Source: Chinchilla lanigera | Taxonomy: Eukaryota > Chordata > Mammalia > Rodentia > Chinchillidae | Direction: 5' to 3' | DNA: 64,000 nucleotides | Assembly (NCBI RefSeq): GCF_000276665.1 | Contig: NW_004955501.1 | Location: 7,042,776 to 7,106,775, forward strand | Part shown: positions 37,739 through 51,200 of the stretch, piece after piece | Layout: each line of letters starts with the position of its first letter | Position numbering within the stretch: position 1 is the stretch's first letter | Program-made: the position numbers and the translations under genes | The notes under the pieces: model-generated | What the model was told of the DNA's origin: nothing | Database searches by the model: none | The model's input: only the letters and a program-made list of their open reading frames with translations

Positions 37739-39894
37739 CTCTCCAGGAACCGATGCATGCACCTTTCCCTCCCGGCCACTGCCACTGGCTTTGTGGCTCC
37801 TCCTCCACATCACCAAGGATGTGGCCTCCTGGTTCACACCATGTCCCCAACACTCGCCAGTCGCTGCCCCAGCACACACTTGCACACTCACTCTATCCCA
37901 GCCGCCCTGGAGCTCATCATTTCCAGCTCCTGCCCTGGCTCTCACCAGCCACCTCCTGTCCTAGCCTGGGCCTTAACGCGCCCTGAGGTTACCCCACCTC
38001 TCAAGGTTCAAAACATTTCTCTGTGGTTCAGACAGGCCTTCCACCCCCACCCCTCACTTGCCATGATGTTGGATCTTCTACCTCATGAAGACCTCTAATG
38101 TGCTGATCACTCCAAACTCAACTGCCATTTCCCATCCCAGAAATATTAAAGCTGAGACTCCACAGTCTACTGCTTTACTTTCTGCTGTGCCATGTGAACT
38201 ACATGAGCCCTGTCTCCCTGCCTTATAGTCCACTGCCAAATCCACCTCTGCAGTGTCTCCAACTGGGCCTGTGAACACCAGTGAAGGGAAAATGTGCGTG
38301 CACAGCCCTCTCACATCACACACACACACAGCTGAGTGCCTGGATTCTTACTCTCCTGACCTGGTCAACCTTCCATGCATTCTGCTGTTTCATCAGCTTG
38401 CAGTGAGAATGAGAACTTCACCCCTACCAGCAGCCTCACTCTGCCAGGAAGACAGAAACTCCTTCATCCTGCCGTCCATTTCACCATCCTAACCTCAATA
38501 CTTGCCTCCCTTTCTCTGTCTCCTCCCTTCCTATTAGATGCTCCAGTCTTCCTCTCGCAGACTATGTCCCCTTCAATAATCCCCCCCACAGCCCTGTCCC
38601 TCTCCATTCTCCGCTGTCTACATGTACAGGTGTAATCTCCCACTCGACACATTGCTCTTGGCCCCAAAGCCTTCTCCTGTGGTCCTCTCGTGGCCCTTTA
38701 ATGACCAACTGAAGGGTCATTAGGTCTCCTCTCCTATACCCCATTTGCTCAACCAAGTCTGGCCTGCCATCCAGTCCCACCAAAGTTACCCAAAGCCTTA
38801 TGCTAGAAAGGTAATGGACTGTTCCATCCTTATTTACTCAAACTGTCACTAGCATCAAGCATTGTGCACATTTTACATCGGCTTCCTCTGTTCCTGGTCT
38901 CCGACCCCCTCCTCACACTCTTGGGGTTGGCTTCCTCGAGGCCCCATCTGATCTCTTTTTTCTCATGGTGACCTTGTGACAGAGCTTGTATGCAGACTGC
39001 TCACAAATGTGTCACATGTCCTGAATGTCTACCTTGAACCTGTCCCCTTCAAATTTTGCTCATCTATCAAGCTTTATCACATGACCATCTCATACCACAG
39101 ATTTAGAAATCACCTGAGAATGCTACTCCTCACATCCCTCCTCCCACAACCAGCCCATCAGCAGGCCCACATCGCCATGGCCCCTCTCTCCACTGTCCCT
39201 ATCATGGGCCAGGTCACCACTTTCTCTCACAGGAACTACTGAGGCAGCTTCTTCTCTCTTCCTTTCTCTTGTAGCCCCTTGCAGCCCATGTTCTACCCAA
39301 CACCAGGAATGACTCCTATGAAACATACACCGTGACCTGAAGGCCCATACGACCAGTTCCCACCGAGTTCCCAGCGTCAGCACCCCTTGTTACTAATGCC
39401 TCATTATACTTGCTTTTACCCCCTTCTAGACCATGTTCCAGTCAATTACATTTAGCTTAAATTCTTTACCAGTTTTCTGCCTTACCATCAAACAACAGGA
39501 GTCTAATTCTCCTACCCTTGAGTCTTGGATGGCATTCAATGACCTTCTTGGCCAACACTGTGGCAAAGGTTACATTACAATTTCTGAGTCCAGATCAGAA
39601 GCCTCTCAGTTTGCACCTTGGTCTCCCAGAATGTTTGTGAGGTAGGAGTTTCAATGCTCTACACCATCACATTGGAGAAACCACAACTTGAGAGCTTTTC
39701 CCCAGTTCAGCCAGCTTTGCAGCCACCCTACCAAGGTGCCAGGCCTGACATGTTGGCTTCTCCAGACAGGCCTTATCTCCCCCAGCTCATTGCCATCTGG
39801 ACTTTTCAAAGGGTCTGCATCAGAGTTACAAGGAACAGTTGTTCAGTGCCCCCCCAGAAAATCTGTGATCTACAAAATCTTTTTTTGTTGTTGT
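37739..39894. other. Pyrimidine-rich gene-free stretch inside unit A
   Basis: Only about 37,750-37,870 resembles the equivalent part of unit B (54,295-54,410). The rest is rich in CCTCC/TCTCC runs, with a short (CA)n at 38,320-38,331. It gives overlapping short frames on both strands and no recognised domain. Parts recall L2 coding sequence, but I could not confirm that. Confidence 0.45.
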
Positions 39895-40095
39895 TTTTTG
39901 TCTTTTTGAGACAGGGTTTCGTGCTTGCTTCAGCAGCACACGTACTAAAATTGGAGACAGGGTTTCACTATGCAGTTCAGGCTAGCCTTGAACTCGCTTT
40001 GGAGGCCAGGCTGGTCTCAAACTCACAGTGCTCCTCCTGCCTCAGCCTGCTGAGTGCTGCAATTACAGGTGTGCAGGGCCATGTCCGGCTTGATC
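39895..40095 (-). mobile_element. B1-like SINE, antisense, split by a U6 fragment
   Basis: TTTTTGTCTTTTTGAGACAGGGTTTC, then after the insert GACAGGGTTTCACTATGCAGTTCAGGCTAGCCTTGAACTCGC..CTGGTCTCAAACTCACAGTGC..CTGCCTCAGCCTGCTGAGTGCTGCAATTACAGG. It is the reverse complement of a rodent B1. Confidence 0.88.
39921..39955 (+). ncRNA. U6 snRNA 5'-end fragment (retrocopy)
   Basis: GTGCTTGCTTCAGCAGCACA followed by CGTACTAAAATTGGA matches the first 35 bases of U6 snRNA with about four substitutions. The remaining roughly 70 bases of U6 are absent, so it is a pseudogene fragment. GAGACAGGGTTTC occurs at 39,908-39,920 and again at 39,954-39,966, which looks like a 13-base target duplication made inside the antisense B1. 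No A tail is present. Confidence 0.85.
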
Positions 40096-40306
40096 TAGAA
40101 AGTCTTGAAATGGGATAATATGGTTGTTGCCCCCACTGTCAAGTTTATTTTTCTTTTTTCTTTGTCAATGTTCCTCCCACCTGAGCCTTCATACATGCTT
40201 CTCTTCTATATTTCTCAACAGCTGGCTACTTCTTGTCCTTTTGCTTATTCTTAAAAGAGTCCCTCCAGACTGACCCCATTAAAGTACCAAGCTAGTACTG
40301 TATCAG

Positions 40307-40312
40307 TTTATT
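40307..40312 (-). terminator. Candidate poly(A) signal of NUDT16
   Basis: TTTATT on the plus strand gives AATAAA on the coding strand, about 770 bases after the NUDT16 stop codon. I saw no nearer canonical AATAAA. The intervening 3' sequence includes an antisense ID-like segment. Use of this signal is inferred. Confidence 0.35.
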
Positions 40313-40887
40313 TCCTTGCACTTAACACATAAACAGGCATCCAGTTAACACTATTAACCTTACTCTCCCCTCTCCATCAAGCTCTAGGGAACCACAGAAA
40401 CCATGTGGCACATAAGGACTGTGGGTCCCCTTGCTCTGGAGTCCTGCAGAGAAAGGGCTCAGTCTCTCTGTTTCAGGTAAGGATGGGAGCATTCTCAGGG
40501 CAAAGGATCCTCTGCTGCTACTGTTCCCCACAAGCATGGACTGGGCCAGACCCTGAAGAGCAGTCATGGAGGAGAAGAGATGATCCTCTGCTTCAGAAGC
40601 TCCCCCCGCCCCCACCAGGAAGGAGAAGGGATGGTGACAAGGCAGGCACAGTTGCCACGTTCGGGCTAGACATGCTGGGTGGGGGCGTGTTCAACCTGTG
40701 TGGTCACAACTGGACATGGACGTGCATGGGGGTCCACACCGCGCACACGTGCACAGGAGGAAGCAGAGTGAGACTCTGCCAGGGCCCCGGGGATGAGCTG
40801 TGGGTTTCTGCCCGACGCCATCAGCTGCGAGAGTCCTCTGCTCAAAACACTGCACACACATCTCCCTCTTCTATTTTATATATATAT

Positions 40888-40966
40888 ATATTTGTACCAG
40901 GAATTGAACTCAGGACCTTGCACTTGCCAGGCAGGCACTTGTGCCGCTGAGCTGTATCCCTAGTCC
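40888..40966 (-). mobile_element. ID-like SINE fragment in the NUDT16 3' region
   Basis: A TATATATATATA stretch, then TTTGTACCAGGAATTGAACTCAGGACCTTGCACTTGCCAGGCAGGCAC..GCCGCTGAGCTGTATCCC, the reverse complement of an ID-type tRNA-derived SINE. Relative to NUDT16 transcription it is in sense orientation. Confidence 0.8.
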
Positions 40967-41082
40967 CTGTCTCCCTCTTTTAATGCAGTATCACCTATCT
41001 TCTCTCAGGCCCAGGAGAGAACCCCTCCAGCCCGGTACCAAGGTCCTGATCTCAGGTTCTAGGAGTCCACAGAGGGTTGCCT

Positions 41083-42970
<1,888 letters not shown>

Positions 42971-43249
42971 CTACGTGACAGTCTAGGGTCAGCAGGAGTT
43001 CAGGGAGGTCTTTAGAGCTGCGAAGCATAGGGTTTGTAACCTGAGCAGGATTTAATTGGAACATAGAATAGAACATAGAATTGGAACAACAGAATGTTTA
43101 GGAAGCTGCATTTGGTTTGCTCGGGTGATGCACAAAGCACGGCGCCTGGGGCTGGGGTTAGGAGGGAACGGCAGGTGTGGCTTCAGAGACCGAGCCTGTC
43201 CTAGGGCCGTGGGGGGAGAGAAGGGATTTACTCTCTCCTTTTGATACAC

Positions 43250-43870
43250 GAAAATAAAAACTCCCAACCTGAACGATATCTGGGACGAGTTCGTGTTTTC
43301 TGAAATCGAAGAATGAATTTTAGGAACACGGAGGTTAAGAGCCGAATATATTATTGAGGAAAAGAAAGCTTCTGTCCAAGAAAGGGACAGAAAGGGGAGC
43401 CCGAGTGGGTTGCCCCCGACTCTGTCTTTTCTAGGGACTTTTATAGAGCAAACCACGAGGTGAGGTGGGTCCAAGAGAGGGGAAAAATGGACAAAGCTAT
43501 GGTCAGCCGATAAGATTACAAGTATAATTGTTCAGGTAAAATTGAGTAAATTGGGATCAAATGGGGAAGCGAGTCAGTCACATAGCAAGCGGGCAAGAAT
43601 ACAGAACCAGGGGCTTTTCCTGTAAGGGGTTGGACTAGTGACTCTGGCTTTTTGAAGGTGGTTGCTACTTATTTAGAATATCAATCCCTGATGTTCACAG
43701 CTAGGGAGGTATGTGGGTGCATTTGTTTAGTCCTTTTGTCTTGAGGTCTGGCCCACAGGTATCTTATCTTGCCTTTCATCTTGCTCCTTCCAGGACCTGT
43801 CCCTGTCTGACTGCCTATAATATTTCTACCTAACTCAGCTCCCTATAACACTTCTCCAGAGATTGGATTT
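43250..43870 (-). mobile_element. Candidate LTR-like repeat, antisense
   Basis: The stretch from TTCGTGTTTTCTGAAATCGAAGAATG to CTCCCTATAACACTTCTCC begins just where homology with unit B ends (about 43,225). Its composition recalls rodent ERV LTRs in reverse. No matching copy lies in the window and the ends are not clear. Confidence 0.3.
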
Positions 43871-44309
43871 ACTTTTAGGAATGGTGGGGTTGAGGGACTG
43901 ACGGTGGGGGTGGTGGTGGATTCGGTGTTACTGAAGTCACAGGGTATAGTGAAGTTGTCTGAGGAAGAAGGAGGAGAAAGGAATTGTGGGAAAAACTGGC
44001 ACAGAAAGGAGAGCGAGGAAGGGTCAGATATAGAAATCCCCTAGGTTCCTAGGGTTGAGGGTAAATTCAGATGCCCTCACATCTTTACCTTCTGATGGGT
44101 GCTCTGCCCAGGGCAGGGGCTGTACGGACCTGATGCTGACAAACAGGATTCAGGATCCCTCAGCCCAGGTCCATCTCCCCCATCTGGAAGATGCCCCTCA
44201 CCAGCAGTCTGCTGATTCCATCAAGGGAAGGGGAGGACGCTGCTTGCGAGGGCTGGGCATGAAGTCATAGCCTGTAAGCAACTGGCCCTAACAGGAAAGA
44301 GCCCAGCAC
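43871..44309. other. Gene-free stretch, nothing recognised
   Basis: A GGTGG/GGGTG-rich patch at 43,882-43,930 followed by unique sequence. No coding signal. Confidence 0.4.
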
Positions 44310-44440
44310 TGACCCGGATCCTGGCTTAGGACCTTGAACTCACTCAACCCCCTCAGGTCCCCAGTTGCTTGTCGGTAAATAGAGATGATACCAACCTGCT
44401 AAGATGCAGAGAGATGTAAAACAGAACGTCCCAGGCACAC
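44310..44440 (+). mobile_element. MIR SINE fragment
   Basis: GGATCCTGGCTTAGGACCTTGAACTCACTCAACCCCCTCAGGTCCCCAGTTGC..GGTAAATAGAGATGATACCAACCTGCTAAGATGC follows the MIR core with many changes. Confidence 0.65.
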
Positions 44441-45100
44441 AATAAATGTAGCCATTCTTGAGATTCAGTTTCGGGACACTGTGCTGTGTCTTACATTAAA
44501 GCCCCAGGGTCTGGAACTCAGCCACACCCATCACACCTCAGCATTCTACGGGGACAGGAGACGCCCCTGGCATCAAATCTCCCAGCTTAACCTTCTGAGA
44601 AGTGGGGCAGAGATGCCATCGCTAGCATCAGGAAACTGGACCAAAGTGATGCGGCAGCCAGAGGTGTAATACGACTGCCATCAGCATGCTTCAGTTCTAG
44701 GAGGGTGGGATAGCACTAGCTAGATATTTTAGGGTCATTTTGCAAAAAAATAACTCTAAGCTTATAAAATCCACCAATTCCAGTCCCACCCTGGACCACT
44801 TGAGTCAGAATCCCTGTGGGTGGTAAGGGATCACTGGTAGTTTTTAAAACGTTTAGTTGACAGCCAGGGTCAAGAACCAATGCCATCACCCTGCCCTAGT
44901 ATTCCTGGGTGATTTAATTTCTCTCCTCCTTGTTCTGCCTTTGAGAATCTAAGGTGAGAGGTAACTTTTTCAGAACATAGGCTCTTGTGCTTTTCTTTCC
45001 TGGTTGCTGAGAAAAGATGGATTTGGGCATTTTAAAGATGAATTCAGGCATTTCTGAGGCTACATGAGTAACTATAAAACCAAAGATACAGATAAATAGG

Positions 45101-45120
45101 AGAGAGAGAGAGAGAGAGAG
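45101..45120. repeat. (GA)n simple repeat
   Basis: A short run of about ten GA units. Confidence 0.9.
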
Positions 45121-45777
45121 GAATTAGTGACTTTGGGGACCAGCACTGTGTCCTAGATGAATGAATATGGAAACTCTCAATATGCCTCTGCTACCTGGCC
45201 GAGTCCTTCTAATTGCTCTCTGCCTCTGTCTCCAACGCCCACCCCCAAACCCTTATCTCACCAAGCTGAGGTAGATTACCTGGTAGTCAAGGCTGGAGGT
45301 AGAGGCTGAGCCACGTGCTAAAGAGCTGCTGCAAGTTCTTAATGGTCCTCAAAGATAAAAATAACTTTGATGGCCAAACTTAGTGGATGCTAGGGAATTG
45401 ATTCATTGTTTTAAAAATAATGAGAAAAATAATTAAGCATTTATCCTTTCTTATATGGGCTGTACCTCATACTATAAAAGTATTCCTACTAATTAAAGCA
45501 GGAATAAGATAATCAAGGATTTATCATTTTAAAACTTCAGTGGGTACTAGGGGATGATCATCAATGGTTACTAAAGTTGCCAGAAGACAGCCAGTATAAT
45601 GTATATCATGATGAAAAAACAAACCACCTCCTGTATATGGTTTTGGGTCATAATTCTGAAAAATAGAATCCTGAGTGCCATAATGTCAAATGTTGAAATT
45701 ATGAATGATCAAAATCCCTAGAGTCTAAAATCTTCAAAGATCAAAATATGTTGAAACATAATTAAAATGTTCTTTAA

Positions 45778-45885
45778 GGGGGCTGGGGATTTAGCTCACC
45801 GGCAAAGCGCCTGCCTGGCAAGCGCAAGGTCGTGAGTTCAGTTCCCAGTACCGGAGAAAAACAAAAAACAAAACAAAAAAAAAAA
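45778..45885 (+). mobile_element. ID SINE with target duplication
   Basis: GGGGCTGGGGATTTAGCTCACC, CCTGCCTGGCAAGCGCAAGG, GAGTTCAGTTCCCAG, CCGGAG and an A-rich tail interrupted by C residues. The flanks 45,764-45,777 and 45,881-45,894 agree at 13 of 14 bases (AAAATGTTCTTTAA). It is closely related to the ID at 28,889. Confidence 0.96.
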
Positions 45886-46004
45886 GTTCTTTAAAAACAT
45901 TTATTTTCATTTTAGAAGAGGATTTACCCAGGAAACATAAAAATGTAATAGAAAACCTCTAAGGCCACTTTATAACAGTAAAATAGGCAAAAGTAACTTT
46001 TTTC

Positions 46005-46245
46005 CCCTGACAGTACTGGGGATTGAATCCAGAACCTCACACATGCTAAGAAACACTACCACTGAGCTACATTTCCAACTCCATCTCTGTCTGTCTGTCT
46101 ATTTAGGGTTTTTGAGACAGGGTCTCATGATACAGTCAAGGGTGACCTTGAACTTGCTATAAGTCCAAGGTTGGCCTCAATCATCCTCCTGTCTCAGCTT
46201 CCAGAGTGCTGGAATTACAAGTGTTTGACACCATTCTGGGTGAAC
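46005..46245 (-). mobile_element. B1/ID fusion SINE (B4-like), antisense
   Basis: An antisense ID part (GTACTGGGGATTGAATCCAGAACCTCACACATGCTAAG..CCACTGAGCTACATTTCCAAC) is followed by (TCTG)n and an antisense B1 part (GAGACAGGGTCTCATGATACAG..TGACCTTGAACTTGC..CTGTCTCAGCTTCCAGAGTGCTGGAATTACAAG). Confidence 0.85.
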
Positions 46246-47279
46246 ATGATTAAGTTCCACAAATACAAACTCTTAGATATATCAACAAGAGTTACATGAA
46301 CACAATATTTATGGACACTAAGAAATAAGCCAAAATGTTAAATGTATAAATGCATATCAGTCTAGTTGGTAATTGTGTACCCAGTTTTATGACCATGGGT
46401 ATCTGAGTTATTTGGCAGTCTTTTGTTGAGGCTGATCAAAAACTGCAGTAGGTTGTCACTGCATATGCAGTTTCCCAAAGAGCTGAGATCTCATAATTTT
46501 GTATCACAGTTACAGATGTACACAAAGGACATTTCATTTGTTGAAGAAGTTTCAGCATTTTTATGTACATGCTCAATACTTACACTCAAAATCAACATTA
46601 TAATGATTCACTTTTAGGAAGTGAAATTTGCAAGACATGCATAAGCTGTTAGAATGCAGTACTAGAAATGGTGCATAGATGGAATACATAGCATATAAAC
46701 TATGAAAAATTAATGCCTACAATTTAAAATTGCTGTGAAAATTACAAAAAGGAAACCAAATTAACTTGTGACAAAGTGTACTCCACAGGGGTCCATAAGA
46801 GCTAGTGGACATTCAGGATTGTTCTATTTCAAAGTCTCATATCAAAATGAATATCTGTTTTCTTTCTTTAAAGATATTGCTTTCTTCTGAGAATACAGTC
46901 ACATTCATTTTCCACATGGTGCCATTCTTTTTGAACTTCTATTATGAGCTGATATACACTGACATGTTCATTCCCTAGTAAGTTTTCCCATCATAGTTCC
47001 ATATTGTTCTGGGGAATCCATTCCCCGGTACCAATAAACAGCCCCATATTTGCCCAAAACAACAGTGGTGATTAAACAGTAACACCATTGCATGCCATCT
47101 TATCCAACTGTGCACATGATTATTTTCTAAATAGTTAACTTCATGTTGTGGTTTGGGGGATATTGCAAGGGGAACAATATAATACTGAACACATATTTTA
47201 TAAGATTATTTATAATAGTCACCCAAAGAATAATATACAAGAGAGTCCAGGAAATCTGCCCACATACTAAAGACCAAAG

Positions 47280-48020
47280 AATCTCGACCTGTTAAGGGCC
47301 TGGATCCCATGATAATGTCCTGCATAAGTCCAGCTGAAAAGAGCTCATAACAATACCTACCACAAGTCTAACTGGAGGCCTAGAGCCCATAACAATATGT
47401 CATGCAGGCCTGTTTCACGGTTCTGTGTTGAGAAGGCCCAAGGATCAGTGGTGGAAGCTAGAAAGTCTGTGCCAGTGGGACGAAGGATCTGTGCTAGCAG
47501 GCTGAGGGATCTACACAGGAGCCAGGAAGCAATGCACAAAATAAGAACTAGAGCTCCCCTGAAAAGTACCACAGCCATCCTCAGCAACAGTGAGGTCCCA
47601 ATCTCCTCTGATGATCAGGACAGCTGAGTTCTCATCAGGAAAGCCAACATAGCAAGCTTCTCCAAGAGACTGAGTAGGGCACCATCTTCCCCTCTGGAGC
47701 CAGGAAGCAATGCTCAGAGTGAGGACCAGAGCTTCCCCAAAGTGAACCAAAGCCATTCTCAGCAACAACAAGGTCCCGAGCTCCTTGGAGGATGAAAATA
47801 GCCAAGTTCATCAGGAAACCCAGCAGGATAAGCTCCTCCAAGAAAACCAGCCGCTCCTTACAGCTTTTCTCTGCTTCCAACAGGTACCTAACAGCTTCTA
47901 ACAGCCTCAACAGCCTCACTCTTCTTCTCCAGTTTTGCTTCTTATGCTGCTGGCAACAATCCTCAGGTGGGCCTCACACACCCAGCACCATGCTTACTCA
48001 GTTCAGCTGGGTGTAATAAG
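47280..48020. repeat. LTR-like block with a 178-base tandem duplication
   Basis: The segment at 47,518-47,670 (GGAGCCAGGAAGCAATGC, ACAGCCATCCTCAGCAACA, TTCTCATCAGGAAAGCC, AAGCTTCTCCAAGAG) recurs at 47,696-47,848 (GGAGCCAGGAAGCAATGC, AAGCCATTCTCAGCAACA, GTTCATCAGGAAACCC, AAGCTCCTCCAAGAA). The minus strand keeps short frames through both units, giving the similar peptides LLRMALVHFGEALVL and MLRMAVVLFRGALVL. I recognise no protein in these. The surrounding block may be a retroviral LTR. Confidence 0.7.
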
Positions 48021-48149
48021 TTGACCACCAGTTGTCAATCCACCACACTTCAGTTTTAAAATTCAGTTTTAATTCAGTGAAAGTTCCTGGGATGTCATTG
48101 CCTAGAAGAAATCCCAGTGCAAACAAAAAATTTGTTTGGTTGTTTGTTT

Positions 48150-48312
48150 ATTTAGCTTGGAGACAGGGCCTCCTTAGGCAGTTCAGCCGGGCCTTAAACC
48201 CACTATGGAGCCCAAGCTGGCTGCAGACTCATGATGATCTTCCTGGAGCAACAGCCTCCCATGTGCTGGGATCACAGGCCTACACCACCATGCCCAGTAC
48301 AAACAAATTTTT
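48150..48312 (-). mobile_element. B1-like SINE, antisense
   Basis: TTGGAGACAGGGCCTCC..GTTCAGCCGGGCCTTAAACCCACTATGGAGCCCAAGCTGGC..AACAGCCTCCCATGTGCTGGGATCACAGGCCTACACCACCATGCCCAG is a reverse-complement B1. Confidence 0.88.
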
Positions 48313-49105
48313 AAACTGAAATATTTGTTGCTGTCATATTTCATGGCCAATCCACTCAATCTGAATTTTCTGCTAAACATATTGGGCTCGAGAAACAAAG
48401 TTTTTTAGTAACACTTTATTGCTTGATCACACCTAATTCCATTATAGCTTGTATATTTGATTGAAATCCATTTTCTTTTTCAATATCTATCAAATCTTCA
48501 AATAAGTGTGTATAGGGTTTTACTTTTCCCAGAAATTGCCTCAGAGATGAGCAAATAAGCTCCAGAATTTTCACATCCAACAGAAGCATGAAGTACACAT
48601 TTGATTAAAAACAGTGGAAAGAGTTCTGGAAATTCCATTTATTAGCCAAAGTGAAGCATGCACTTTTTTCTTTCTATGCTTGATCTACTGGTAAACATGT
48701 CTGCCGCCTTCCACAGTCGAACCATTTAATGTGTTTTGTGACACTGGTGCTGTGTATCAGGCAGTGTGTTTGGTTCTGAAGGTTGCTGAATTCTTGTCAA
48801 ATTATTTTTATTCTTGGACAGAAGGGGTTTTTTCCCAGGATGGAAATTTAAAAAAAGATTAAAAATATAATAAAATGGATTTTTAAAGTCAAATATGGAG
48901 TTGTGTGTAAAAGGGCAGAAGTAATGCCCAACCAAATGATTTGAAAACTACCCTAGATACAACTGGAAATAGACTAATCTCATCCTCAGAATTCGACTTC
49001 CTACCTCTCTTAAAAACCCTCTCTACACTTTTCCACATGGAATTGTGGTTTCCAGGATTTCAGCATTGAGAATTATGGTGTTCAGGATTATGTCTTTTAG
49101 GGCTA

Positions 49106-50189
49106 CTATTGACACTGCTATTAATATTATTATGAATTCTTTTTCTTGGCCAAAAATTGAACTTCAATCTAAATCTACCTATTTGTGAGAAACATCAATG
49201 AATAACTCTTGAAAATATGAAGAAGAAAACAATGATCCACATAGTGCTGTAGTGGGTTAGAGTTTAATACAAGTGTATAGATTCATGTTTAGCTTGATAT
49301 AGATACAGATGGTTATATATAGAAATATTAATGTGTATGTATATATACAAGGGCTAATATCATGCATTTATATTTCCTTGCTTTGCAGCTGAGAGGACCC
49401 AGCAGCAATAGTCTCCAGTAACAACAAGCTCATCTAGTGTTCAAATCTTGGTTTATAATTTTTTTTTAAATAAACCAATGCTCCTTGGAGAAGTGGCTGA
49501 TTCCATCAATGGGGCAGGAAATATTCATAAGGAATATGTGATGTACCTGGAGCATATTCTGATGACAGAACATAAGGAAGTCCAAGACCCCCACCAAAAA
49601 AAAAAAAAAACAGAGAAGAAATTTTTAAAAACATCAGTGGGGAGTACATCAAAGGGACAGGAGCACAGGAGCTTACTTGTTCCCAGTGGCCAAAGCTGAA
49701 ACAACTAAAGCAACAGAAATAAGTAGCAGTAGATTATAGTACAAAGTAGAAAATAAATATCTACATAACCATATGGATACATGGCACAAATAAATAAGGA
49801 ACTAGTAAATATTCTGGAGTGAAGAATCTCCCACATAGAAGAACTAGAAATAATGTATGCAGTTCCTTTCTTCTCAGGACCTGGAGCATAACTCGCTACT
49901 CCTTAAATTTGTATTTGAATAATGACTTCCTTCCAGCGAGTGCAGTGTGGGAGTCCTTTTGGGAGACATTTGAAAAGCATTACCTTAGCTAAATGATCAA
50001 AGTGGACAATGTCATTGGTAAATCACATTTGTAGAGTGTTCCTTTGATATGATGTGGTGAAAATGGTTTTATTGGCTATGGTCTTCCCCCAAAAAGATAT
50101 GAACCTGATCTAGTAATGAGAAAAGCATTAAAAAAATTCCAGTGGATGGACCCTGTAAGATACTTGACCAGTAAACCTCAAAACTCTTA
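49106..50189. other. Gene-free stretch, nothing recognised
   Basis: AT-rich sequence with an A run near 49,597. The frame at 49,448-49,699 reads through that A run and has no recognisable features. Confidence 0.45.
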
Positions 50190-51200
50190 TTAGTCTGTGA
50201 GGGCTGCTGGGACAAAATATCATAGCCTGGATGTCTTATAAACAAGTAAAATTTATTTCTGACAGCTGTAGAGGCTTTGAAGTCTAAGACAGATGAAGGT
50301 ATTACAGACAGCTAAGTTAAGATAGAAATTAATATGCAACCAGAGAGGGACTGGGCTGTCAAGGATGTTAGCACACAAAAATAAAGGCATCAGAATTGGA
50401 ACTGGAGGAAAATCTAGAGAGACCCAGGCCTCAGGATGGAAAAGCAATAGACAGCCCTGCATGCCGTCCTAGAGATAAACAGCCTCTTGAGATTATACTG
50501 TAATTAGCACTACCTGCTCCAGTGGGTCCAGATAGGCATCACATGTATAGATGGTTGACCAGAACACCTGGACCCATACACCCCTCCCTTTCCAGGAATT
50601 CCTTTGATCTTTCCACATGCACTTCCTATGTGACTCATTTCTCTATTGGATTAATATTAGTTAAGTGACTATATTTGTAATCCTATAGGTTGAATGAACT
50701 TTGACACATATTGTACCAGTGTTGTGATTTTGCTGTATAAATTACCCCTGACAAAGAGCCTCAGTGGCCACCCACCTTTATTGGAAGTCCAGGAGATATT
50801 CTTCCTTTCCTTATTTCCAAAACTCTCCTAACTTCTTCCTTTGTATCATGACTTCATTCCTCGATGTTGTGCAGCCATGAACTTGACACATTTGATATCT
50901 AACAGGTCAGGAGTTAAACTTTTCTGATAACAGAGAGGTTGGCAGAGTGGGTGTCTATTGAGTACCCAGTTCCTAGTTCACAGAAGACCATCTTGTTGCT
51001 TAAATTTCACAGGTCAAAATGGGCAAAGAGAGCTCTCAGGGGTCTCTTTTATAAAGTCACTAACCTATTCATGAAGGCTTCACCTTTATAATGTAGTTAC
51101 CACCCAAGCACCCTGACTCCAAATGCCAACTTGGGGGTTAGGCTTCAACATATGAGTTTAGTGGAGGGGATACAATATTCAGCCTATAGCAGTCATAAAA
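50190..51200 (-). mobile_element. Old MaLR LTR (MLT1/MST-like) split by a later insertion
   Basis: The left part (ATTAGTCTGTGAGGGCTGCTGGGACAAAATATCATAGCC..AAAATTTATTTCTGACAGC) and the right part (CACTAACCTATTCATGAAGGCTTCACC..CCAACTTGGGGGTTAGGCTTCAACATATGAG) are two halves of one reverse-oriented LTR. About 600 bases at roughly 50,300-50,930 separate them. That insert is unassigned and may itself be an LTR. Confidence 0.65.

Larger units (their letters stand above)
45650..49105. mobile_element. Candidate decayed DNA transposon with inverted ends
   Basis: The left end (45,656-45,730: AATCCTGAGTGCCATAATG.. then AATGTTGAAATTATGAATG) and the reverse complement of the right end (49,035-49,102: AATCCTGAACACCATAATT.. 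then AATGCTGAAATCCTGG) are clearly related and face each other, like terminal inverted repeats. The interior is AT-rich and has taken several later insertions: the ID at 45,778, a B4-like SINE at 46,005, an LTR-like block at 47,280-48,020 and a B1 at 48,150. A minus-strand frame at 48,416-48,598 (DVKILELICSSLRQFLGK) could be a transposase relic, but I recognise no domain. MULE/Ricksha-like is a guess. Confidence 0.4.

Noticed and set aside
37516..37986. 156-codon frame starting in the near-identical block A
   Set aside because: The same start in block B (53,916) gives only 76 codons and a different end. Dense overlapping frames on both strands indicate GC-rich non-coding DNA.
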